Shown: positions 28,365-35,800 of the stretch, one piece after another
Layout: every line of letters begins with the position of its first letter
Numbering within the stretch: position 1 is the first letter of the stretch
Assembly (NCBI GenBank): GCA_012841485.1
Contig: DUUU01000123.1
Span: 1 to 58,430, forward strand
Direction: 5' to 3'
Length of the DNA: 58,430 nucleotides
DNA from: Armatimonadota bacterium
GTDB lineage: Bacteria; Armatimonadota; JAAZEB01
The notes under the pieces: generated by a model
Databases searched by the model: none
Seen by the model: the letters and a program-made list of their open reading frames with translations, nothing else
What the model was told of the DNA's origin: nothing
Position numbers and translations under genes: made by a program

Positions 28365-29171
28365 ATGCGTCGTTGGATCGTAATCGCGCTGCTCCTGGGC
28401 GCAGTGATGCCGGCCCAGGCACAGCCGCAACAGAAAGGCACCCTGCATCTTTTCATTCCGTGTGGCATGATCCTGCCGTTCAACCACGCAAAGGCGGATT
28501 TCGAGGCGCGCACCGGGATGAAGCTCAAGATCACCTACGATAACGCGGTGACGCTGATGCGGCGCATCCGCGACAAGGGCGAGCGCCCGGATATCTTCAT
28601 CGCCCCGGGCGAGCTAGAGCTCCGGCAACTCGCCGCCGAGGGTTTCGTAGACCCGGCCTCCGTAGTGACCTTCGGCACCTTCAAGATGGTGCTGGTGGTG
28701 CCCAAGCGCAACCGCGCCGGCGTCAAGAGCTTCGCGGATCTAGCCAAACCCCAGGTGCGCCGCGTCGCCATCGCTGATCCCGAGTTGAACTCCGTGGGCC
28801 ACTATGCCCGCGAGGCGCTAAAGGGCCTGAAGCTGTGGGACAAGGTCGAGGGCAAAGTGCTGACGCACTGGCACGCGCTGGAGGCGGTCCATTACGTCTG
28901 TGAGGGCCGCGTCGATGCCGGCGTCTACTATGCGACCTGCCCGCTGGAGAGTGCCCCGGAAAAGGTGGGGAATGCTACCTACCGAATCCTGGCGGAGGTG
29001 CCCCGAAATCTCTACCCGCCGGTGAAAGTCCAGGGCGGCGTGCTCAAGGAGGCGAAGAACCAGGCCGCGGCCCAGCAGTTCCTCGCCTTCCTGAAGGAGC
29101 CGGCGACTCAGCGCAAGCTCTCGCAGTTCGGCATTCCCAACTTTAGCGAGCTTCATAGGGGAAAGCCCTGA
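28365..29171 (+). CDS. exported ModA-fold binding protein with three cysteines
   Basis: This 268-residue protein has a signal peptide (MRRWIVIALLLGAVMPAQAQ) and a type II periplasmic binding fold like ModA. The ligand-site strand that reads A-A-A/S-S in ModA is IPCG here (C33), and the YxTDA site is YYATC (C192). C179 sits on the helix before it. These are the only cysteines in the protein, which suggests thiolate binding of a soft metal, a metalloid or a thiol-reactive ligand rather than molybdate. The start at 28365 has AGGAG about 8 nt upstream. It is the second gene of the permease operon. Confidence 0.8.
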   Translation: MRRWIVIALLLGAVMPAQAQPQQKGTLHLFIPCGMILPFNHAKADFEARTGMKLKITYDNAVTLMRRIRDKGERPDIFIAPGELELRQLAAEGFVDPASVVTFGTFKMVLVVPKRNRAGVKSFADLAKPQVRRVAIADPELNSVGHYAREALKGLKLWDKVEGKVLTHWHALEAVHYVCEGRVDAGVYYATCPLESAPEKVGNATYRILAEVPRNLYPPVKVQGGVLKEAKNQAAAQQFLAFLKEPATQRKLSQFGIPNFSELHRGKP

Positions 29172-29194
29172 CCATCAAGGAGAAGAGGACCACG

Positions 29195-30457
29195 ATGAAA
29201 AGGAGATGGATTCCCGGATGCTTCGCGGCGCTCCTCGCATTCGCCGCGACGGCGGCGCTGGCAGCCTCGGATGATCCGAGCTATGGCATCATCGCCAAGC
29301 ACAAAGCGAATTCGGCGGTGCGAATCAGTGATGAGGGCCACCGGATCGTCTATGGCTCTCCAAAGACGCCGGTAGCCGTGGAAGCGTTCTACCCCCTCCG
29401 CGCCGGCGGCGAGGGCCACGAGTGGGTATTTGAGTACGGATACAACCTCGTCACCGCCTTTCCGGACAAGGTGCGCTTTGTCGCCTACGACATCGCGACC
29501 CCCAGGGGCGGCGAAGTGTGGCAGGAGCGCGGCCTCACCTGCGGCGCCTTCCTCATCAACGGCAAGCGCGAGGTCACCGTCAATGGCAAGAAGCTGAGCT
29601 TCTTGCGCAGCACCACCATGTCCGGCTGGACCTTTGCCCAGCTCAAGGCGGCTGTCGCCGCCGAGATAGCGCGCCCGAGACCGGCGCGCGCCGCCGCGCC
29701 CAAGAAGCCCGCGCGGCCGGCAAAGCAGACGGTGATCCATGTGACGGTGCCGTGTGGCCTGGCAGGCCCCTACGGTGAGATCGTACACCTCTTCCGAGCG
29801 CGTCACCCGGAGATCCGGGTAACAACCGCCGCCAACGGCATCGTGGCGATGCTCAATCAGCTCCGCGATAACAAGATGACCTCGGATGTCTTCATCGCTC
29901 TCGGCCTGCGAGAACTTGACGACCCGGCCGCACAGAAGCGTCTGGTGAGCGGCAGCATAACGCCCATCGCCACCATCCCACTCGCCCTGGTGGTGCCGAA
30001 GGCGAATCCAGCCGGCATCCACAACCTGGAGGATTTGACTTCACCTAAGGCGAGGACTGTCCTGACCTACACCCCCAACCTCTCCGGCGGGTATGGGGCG
30101 CGCCAGGCGCTCCAGGAAGCGGGGTTGTGGGACCGCATCAACAGCAAGATCGTCACCCCCAAGGTGCCGGACCAGTGCAAGCAGATGCTCAAGACGGGGA
30201 AGGGGCAGGCCGCCATTATCTACTCCACCTGCCTCAAGGAGAGCTATCTGCCGGACAAGCCTCCCGTGATAGAGAAGGACCTCAAAGTCGCCCAGATGAT
30301 CCCGCAGAACCTCTATTCGCCGGTCGTCATCGGCGGCGCGGTCGTCAAGACGAGCAAGCATCCGGCTGCCGCCAAGACCTTCATCGACTTCTTGCGCAGC
30401 GAAGCCGCGATGAAGGTGTGGCTCGATTGGGGCTTCACGAGGCTGCCAGGCGCGTAG
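29195..30457 (+). CDS. exported thioredoxin-like/ModA-fold fusion protein
   Basis: This 420-residue protein has a signal peptide (ending TAALAA near residue 24). Residues ~55-155 look like a thioredoxin fold without CxxC (TPVAVEAFYPL, KVRFVAYDIATP, and a lone C116 in LTCGAFLING). An Ala/Pro/Arg linker follows, then residues ~178-420 form a second ModA-like domain. That domain has VPCG (C187), C328 and YSTC (C346), the only cysteines there, and two of them align exactly with the preceding protein. It is the last gene of the operon and is followed by a bidirectional terminator. Confidence 0.75.
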   Translation: MKRRWIPGCFAALLAFAATAALAASDDPSYGIIAKHKANSAVRISDEGHRIVYGSPKTPVAVEAFYPLRAGGEGHEWVFEYGYNLVTAFPDKVRFVAYDIATPRGGEVWQERGLTCGAFLINGKREVTVNGKKLSFLRSTTMSGWTFAQLKAAVAAEIARPRPARAAAPKKPARPAKQTVIHVTVPCGLAGPYGEIVHLFRARHPEIRVTTAANGIVAMLNQLRDNKMTSDVFIALGLRELDDPAAQKRLVSGSITPIATIPLALVVPKANPAGIHNLEDLTSPKARTVLTYTPNLSGGYGARQALQEAGLWDRINSKIVTPKVPDQCKQMLKTGKGQAAIIYSTCLKESYLPDKPPVIEKDLKVAQMIPQNLYSPVVIGGAVVKTSKHPAAAKTFIDFLRSEAAMKVWLDWGFTRLPGA

Positions 30458-30496
30458 TCCAGCCGCGCTGATTCGCCACCGCGGCCAGTGTCACGA

Positions 30497-30520
30497 GGCC
30501 GGGCTCGGATGAGCCCGGCC
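30497..30520. terminator. bidirectional terminator
   Basis: GGCCGGGCTC (30497-30506), loop GGAT, GAGCCCGGCC (30511-30520): a perfect 10-bp stem followed on the plus strand by GTTCGTGTTTT. It lies between the convergent binding-protein gene and the TIM-barrel protein gene. Confidence 0.8.
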
Positions 30521-30539
30521 GTTCGTGTTTTCGCACCCG

Positions 30540-32747
30540 TCACTCTGGCAAGATATGGAACGCCCGGGCGCCGGGTCGCTCGAAGCGCACCGTGAACGAG
30601 GGCTTCTGCGGCACGAGCTGGCCGATACGGGCGCCCGTCTCCAGGTCGATGACGGCGCTGGGACGCATCACGGGCAGGGTGATCGCGACCGGGTCCTTCA
30701 CCTTGCCGGCGTAGTCGGCCGCGAGGAGAAAGACGCGGTCGCCCCGGCGCATGCCACTCAGGCGCACGGATGGCTCGGCCTTAGCGCCAGCCAGCAGCTC
30801 GCCCCCGGTGATGATCTCCTCAACGGGCGCCACGATCCGGATGGCGTCGGCATAGGCCGCGAGGCTCTCGGTGTCCCAGACGCGGCTGCTCCAGAAGAGC
30901 AGGCCGCTTGCGCCATTGGCAAAGCACTCCAGGAGCGCGTCGCGGAACGCCCCGCCGGGGAAGACGCCCGCATCGCCCGGGGTCAGCCAGGGGATCACGC
31001 GGCTCCCTTTGAGCGCCTCAAAATCCTTGCGCGCTTCATCGCCAACCATCGCCAGGTGGTACGGCTCGAGAGGCGTGTAGGTGGAAACCTGGCTGCCGTG
31101 CATCCACTCCGGGTAGAGCCGGTCCACCGACCAGACCCCCTGGTAGGGGGACCCAGGCTGGAAGTCATAGCCGCCGCAGAGGGGGATCGGGCCGCCCGCC
31201 GCCTTGGACGCCTCGCGCACGGCACCCATCAGATCCTTCCAGATGGCGATCCCTCTCTCGACCTGCCACTCCTTCCACTCCTTCAGGCCACTCGCAGCAA
31301 AATCGGCCTGGCAGCGCCGGCATTTCGGGGCATCCAGCGGTCCGGCCCATCCCCACACCTCGATATCGGCGGCGAAGAGGTTCGGCTTTGCCCTGGCCGC
31401 CTCGCGCGCCAGCCGCGCCACCTCCTCCTGGTAGGCGGGGCCGCGGTAAGAGGGACAGAACTTCTTGCCAGGGCCATCCGGCAGCTGGCACATCAGATCC
31501 GGGTTGCCCTTGTTCTGGTTGAGCATGACGTGGATCGGCGAGTCAATCGCGACCACCTGAAACCCCTGGCCGCGCAGCTCCTCCAGGAAGGCCCAATCCG
31601 CGTCGTCGCGCACCCAGCGCGGGAAGATGGGCACATAAGTGAAGCCGAGAGTCCGGTAGGCCTCCACCACGTCGGGCCACGCCCGCGTCTCGCCAAGCGA
31701 CCACCATCCCAGACCGGTGAGGAGCTGCTTCGGCTGCGGCGCCGGTTGGATCCGCACCGCGCGCAGGCGTTGCCTTCCCTCGGGAGCCTGCCCGCCCTCC
31801 CAGGAGACACGATACTGCAATTCGCCCTCCTGGCCCTCGCGCCAGTCGCCAGTCAGATAGAGCCGGCCCCATGTCTTGCCGCTCTCCCCCGCCTGTGTTG
31901 AGAAGAGGTAGCGCGTGCCGCCACCCGGGAGGGCCTCCGGCTTCGTCTCAGCCACCGGAACGCCACCCAGCGCGCCCGCGACCAGGCGCACTCCCGAGGG
32001 CAGATCCAGCACCACCTTTACGGGCGCATCTTTTGGAAGCGAGCAGAAGAAGCCAACCGGGTTGGGCGTGGCGATGTTCGTCGAAAAGAAGACCACCGGC
32101 TTGTGGAAGTAGAGCTGAGCCCCCTCGGTGCAGAACGGAACGGGCGGCCCGGCCGGCGGCGCGGCGTTCTCCGGGCCGCGCAGGACCCACAGCTCATCGC
32201 TCACCATCAACCCCGCGCCATACAGCGAGAGCCCGATGTGGCGCGCGCGCAGGCGCAGGTCACGGAAGGTGAGGCGGTGGACCCACCCCTTCCCCTCCTC
32301 GGCGGGCACGCCAAAGCGCTCACGGTCGCCCTCGTTCCAACGCGAGAAGGAGGCGACCCGGCGATACTGCTTCCCATCGGTGCTGGCAACAAGATCGACC
32401 CAAACCGGGAAGGAGATGCCCGGCTGCGGCGAACCGCCCTGCAGCCGGATCGCGACTTCTCCGATGGGCACCTCGGCACCCAGATCCACCGAGAGCTGCT
32501 GCAACCCCGCGTAGGAGAAGCCGACCGACTTGGCGTCGAACCAGAGGTGATTGTCCGGCCGGGCGCAAAGAGCGCCATCGGTCAGGTCGAGCGCATCGGT
32601 CTCCCCCTTCGCGGTCAGAGCGTAGTTCGGGGGTGGCAGGAAGCGGACCGGCTTGCCGGCCGCGAGGTTTTCCGGATCCGCGGCGGTCTGCGTCGCCGCG
32701 AACACGAGTAGCATCGCTATGGTGGCTCCAATTCGCATGATCTCCAT
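30540..32747 (-). CDS. secreted glycoside-hydrolase-like protein with N-terminal discoidin-like domain
   Basis: This protein of ~735 residues has a signal peptide (MRIGATIAMLLVFAATQTAA). Residues ~25-185 resemble an F5/8 type C carbohydrate-binding domain (LSVDLGAEVPIGEVAIRL, VWVDLVASTDGKQYRRVAS). After a beta domain, the C-terminal ~400 residues look like a (beta/alpha)8 barrel: YRTLGFTYVPIFPRWV, FAADIEVWGWAG and GASGLLFWSSRVWDTE. I cannot place the barrel in a numbered family; Asp/Glu in ADIEVWGW and the SSRVWDTE region are candidates for catalysis. Starts at 32747 and 32738 are both possible. The heparinase-type gene lies 35 bp upstream, so they form an operon. Confidence 0.7.
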   Translation of the reverse strand: MEIMRIGATIAMLLVFAATQTAADPENLAAGKPVRFLPPPNYALTAKGETDALDLTDGALCARPDNHLWFDAKSVGFSYAGLQQLSVDLGAEVPIGEVAIRLQGGSPQPGISFPVWVDLVASTDGKQYRRVASFSRWNEGDRERFGVPAEEGKGWVHRLTFRDLRLRARHIGLSLYGAGLMVSDELWVLRGPENAAPPAGPPVPFCTEGAQLYFHKPVVFFSTNIATPNPVGFFCSLPKDAPVKVVLDLPSGVRLVAGALGGVPVAETKPEALPGGGTRYLFSTQAGESGKTWGRLYLTGDWREGQEGELQYRVSWEGGQAPEGRQRLRAVRIQPAPQPKQLLTGLGWWSLGETRAWPDVVEAYRTLGFTYVPIFPRWVRDDADWAFLEELRGQGFQVVAIDSPIHVMLNQNKGNPDLMCQLPDGPGKKFCPSYRGPAYQEEVARLAREAARAKPNLFAADIEVWGWAGPLDAPKCRRCQADFAASGLKEWKEWQVERGIAIWKDLMGAVREASKAAGGPIPLCGGYDFQPGSPYQGVWSVDRLYPEWMHGSQVSTYTPLEPYHLAMVGDEARKDFEALKGSRVIPWLTPGDAGVFPGGAFRDALLECFANGASGLLFWSSRVWDTESLAAYADAIRIVAPVEEIITGGELLAGAKAEPSVRLSGMRRGDRVFLLAADYAGKVKDPVAITLPVMRPSAVIDLETGARIGQLVPQKPSFTVRFERPGARAFHILPE

Positions 32748-32782
32748 TCCTCTCTCACGCGAGGGGACGCCCGCGCGGCCCG

Positions 32783-35458
32783 TTACATTGGTGGAGAACC
32801 TGTCCGGCTGCCCGGGCCCGTCTGTTCCGAGCGCGCCTGTCCCGCGGCGTCGATACGCCGGAGGGTGATCCGGCCATCCACGGCGTTCGCGAGAGTGAAG
32901 ACGTCCTTTCCGGAGGCGTGCTCCACGGATACCGTCACGGCCGCATCCCCCGATTCCACCGATATGCCACGCACAGTGGGCGCCGAGGTGTACGGTTCCA
33001 ACACGGTGACATAGAGCGTGTCTTTGCCCCGCCGGCGCGCGATGCAACACGATGTGGGCGTGCCACGGTCGGGATCCTTTGCGAGGATCACCTCGCCCCC
33101 GGCGGGCTGTGCCTGCATCAGGAGCAGCGAACGCTCGCCGGCGCGAAAATCGGCACGGAAGAGGGGCTCGCCCGGCATGCCCCGACGCACCCGAGTCAGG
33201 TGGGCATAGCCATGGGCTGTGAGCGCCTCCGCCGGCTTTAGCGGGGCCTTTGTGCCTACATCGCCGCGGCCATGGAAGGCGAGATCGTAGGTGTGATCGG
33301 CATCGGAGCGTGCCCGAAAGACGTCCAGGACGTAACGCCCCACCAGGCAGAGGGTGCGGTCCATCGAAACCCCCGGGTAGGCGGTATCACAGGTGGCGCG
33401 CACCGCTCGGAGGAGGTTCCCCGCATGGAAGAGGCGCAAGACTCCAAAGACGCGCTGGTCGCCCCTCTCCGCCGCGAAAACACTGAGCGAGGTGCCCTGC
33501 GGTTCCTGGGCTACCTCATCGACGGTCAGTGTGTTGTGCGCGATGCTCTGGTTGGCCCAGGTGACGTGCATCGGGTTGTCATAGCCCCACGAGCCGGCGT
33601 CCGGCATCAACACCTCGCCCAGGCCATACAGATCGAAGTGGAGGCGGTCTGGATGGTCGTGCCCGCTGCCATACGGGCCAAAGGTGAAGTTGACCGCCGT
33701 CGACTCGGGCGTCGTGGGCTGGTCCCGGAGGATGGCGAAACCGCCGATGGGGAAGAGCGTGCATCCGTTGATGTGGCGGCCGCTGAGGCCAATCGCCGCC
33801 TCTTCATCGAGGGAGTAGCGCCCCTCGGGCACCTCCTTGGGGGAATGAACCAGGCTCCAGAAATCGAGCCCGCGACCGTCCACGGTCGTCTCCTCAAAGC
33901 CGGGGTTGATGACCCGATTCCCCGGCGCGCCATCCGCGGTCACGGTGACATCGTCCCACAGCACCTCGCCGGCGCCCTCCTCAAGGAAGAGATGAAGGCG
34001 GATGCTCCGCTGGTCGCCCGGCTTCGCAGCCGGGCGCGCCGGGATCTGGACGGTGACCTGTCGCCACTCCCCCGATTGCGTCACGCGCTCGGTGAAGAGG
34101 AAGCTCTCGTCGAAGTTGCAGCGGATGTGCGCGCTCCCCCCATCCATCGTGAGCGCGCGCACCCAGGCGGTCACCCGCGCCGGGCTATCTGCGGGCACGC
34201 GCACATCCTGGACCAGGGCCGCGCGGTCGCCGGCGGCGCACTTCAGTCGGAAGGCATTCCGGCCAAGGCGGTCCTCTCCTTTGGCGAGAGCCGCCTTGGG
34301 ATGGCCCGACGGGGTCCAGACGCTCCATCCAGGTGGCGCGGCACGCCCATCGTCCTTCCGATGCCGGTGGATCAGCCAGGCATAGCGCGGATCGCGATAC
34401 TCGCGGTACGCCAATTCATAGATGGGGTGGTAGGCAAGCTCCCGCGTGCCCGAATCGCCAACGCACGCGAGGCGACCATTGGGGAATGCATAGAAGAAGG
34501 GCGCGTCCAGGAACGCCCGGATAGAGCGATTCCCGGGAGGACCATACTCCTCGTGGGGCGCGCTTCCCTCGAAGGGGCCCAGAATGCCGGGCAGCTTCGC
34601 GTGCCACAGGCCGATGCCGGAGTTCTTCGCCGCCACCATCACGTACATCAGCGCTGACGCGGTGTAGTAGGTATAGCCGATGCTGCGCTCCCAGTGAATG
34701 CCGTCGGAGAAGATGGAGTGCGTCAGCGTCTGCACGGCCCCATAGAGGTAGGCGTTGCGCTCCGGGTCCCAGATGCCGTTCACCGCTTCCTCGATCAGCT
34801 CGCGGTCGCCAATGGCGAAACCGCACGACGCGATGATGGCGAGCGCCCAGGTGCGCCAGTTGCTCGAATTGCGGTGGTGACAGCGGTGTCCACACTCCCA
34901 CGCCAGGATCCGCAAGAGGTCTTCCTCGATGCGTTTCCGGTCTGGTGCGCTCATGAAGGGCGCGCCCGCCACCAGATCATACGCCATCGCCGCGTTGACC
35001 GCCACCGGACCTTCGAGCAGCGTGCTCTCGGTGAAACGCCCTGCGGCGCGAGTGGTCTTCAGCGTGGGGCAGATCGCCGCGAAGGCAAGCAGCATCTCGC
35101 GGCACTTGCGCCCGAACGCTTCATTCGCCGTAAGCGCGTAGCCTTGCCCCAGGATCGCCGCGGCGCGAAAATCGGCGGGGGATGGCTTCCCCTCCGGAAG
35201 GGGCCGGGCCAGTGCAGCCTCCGCCTCACTGGTAATCCGCTGGATCGTTGCGCGCGTGTAGGGATCGCCAGCCGCTGCATCCCGATGGATCCGCTCCAGA
35301 TCGATGGGGGTGCAGAAGAGACGTGGGTGGGGTAGAAGCTTTTCCGGGATAGGCAACCGGTGAAGGTCACGATGCGAAGAGATCGCGGGCGACCCTGGCA
35401 ACGCGACCATTGGTAAGATCATCAGGCTCCCCAGGATGATGAGTATCCGGTGTTTCAT
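32783..35458 (-). CDS. secreted heparinase II/III-type polysaccharide lyase
   Basis: This 891-residue protein has a signal peptide (MKHRILIILGSLMILPMVAL). Residues ~60-390 form the alpha/alpha toroid, with the catalytic Asn region RNSSNWRTWAL and the Tyr region ERSIGYTYYTAS. Next comes an apparent carbohydrate-binding-module insertion (VPADSPARVTAWVRAL to NRVINPGFEE), and then the heparinase beta domain with the catalytic His in GPYGSGHDHPDRLHFDLYG and the SIAHNTLTVDE motif. It should cleave uronic-acid polysaccharides; which one is unknown. ATG 35458 is chosen because GAGGGAG lies 9 nt upstream. It is the first gene of a two-gene operon and divergent from the DUF6785 gene. Confidence 0.85.
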   Translation of the reverse strand: MKHRILIILGSLMILPMVALPGSPAISSHRDLHRLPIPEKLLPHPRLFCTPIDLERIHRDAAAGDPYTRATIQRITSEAEAALARPLPEGKPSPADFRAAAILGQGYALTANEAFGRKCREMLLAFAAICPTLKTTRAAGRFTESTLLEGPVAVNAAMAYDLVAGAPFMSAPDRKRIEEDLLRILAWECGHRCHHRNSSNWRTWALAIIASCGFAIGDRELIEEAVNGIWDPERNAYLYGAVQTLTHSIFSDGIHWERSIGYTYYTASALMYVMVAAKNSGIGLWHAKLPGILGPFEGSAPHEEYGPPGNRSIRAFLDAPFFYAFPNGRLACVGDSGTRELAYHPIYELAYREYRDPRYAWLIHRHRKDDGRAAPPGWSVWTPSGHPKAALAKGEDRLGRNAFRLKCAAGDRAALVQDVRVPADSPARVTAWVRALTMDGGSAHIRCNFDESFLFTERVTQSGEWRQVTVQIPARPAAKPGDQRSIRLHLFLEEGAGEVLWDDVTVTADGAPGNRVINPGFEETTVDGRGLDFWSLVHSPKEVPEGRYSLDEEAAIGLSGRHINGCTLFPIGGFAILRDQPTTPESTAVNFTFGPYGSGHDHPDRLHFDLYGLGEVLMPDAGSWGYDNPMHVTWANQSIAHNTLTVDEVAQEPQGTSLSVFAAERGDQRVFGVLRLFHAGNLLRAVRATCDTAYPGVSMDRTLCLVGRYVLDVFRARSDADHTYDLAFHGRGDVGTKAPLKPAEALTAHGYAHLTRVRRGMPGEPLFRADFRAGERSLLLMQAQPAGGEVILAKDPDRGTPTSCCIARRRGKDTLYVTVLEPYTSAPTVRGISVESGDAAVTVSVEHASGKDVFTLANAVDGRITLRRIDAAGQARSEQTGPGSRTGSPPM

Positions 35459-35800
35459 ACGCCACAACTCCCTCTCGTGCCCGGCCCCCCAGCAGCTCGT
35501 GACTCAGTTCGCGCGGGAGGTGGATTGGTCCTGTAGCCATCAGCCGTCAGCGTGGCACGGGAGAGCCCAACCGGATGCCACCCAGAGGTTGACCGCCGGC
35601 TCGAAGGCAGGTATAATGGGGCGTGTCGCGATGCGACCTGGTGCAACAGGCCCGCCCTCTGCCTTGACGGGCATTCTATTGCCGCAAGGGGCTACCTACA
35701 GTCCTGTGATGAGGCACAACGAGGCTGGTTCTGCGAGACATGCCGTTGTTGCGCCATGGAGACACGCCCACACTTCCACACTAAAGGAGCAACACGCGAC
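35459..35800. other. divergent region between lyase and DUF6785 genes
   Basis: This region contains the plus-strand promoter at 35589-35617 and a leader of about 175 nt for the DUF6785 gene. I found no convincing minus-strand promoter for the lyase gene. The frame upstream of GTG 35801 is open but has no ribosome site, and its sequence is not protein-like. Confidence 0.5.
35589..35617 (+). promoter_or_regulatory. promoter of the DUF6785 gene
   Basis: TTGACC (35589-35594) and a perfect TATAAT (35612-35617) with a 17-nt spacer. The transcript would start near 35624. Confidence 0.75.

Noticed and set aside
27070..30457. Molybdate ABC importer
   Set aside because: The ModA-like proteins lack the usual Ser-rich ligand strand, and no ModB permease or ModC ATPase is present. 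The membrane partner is of the ArsP/DUF318 family.
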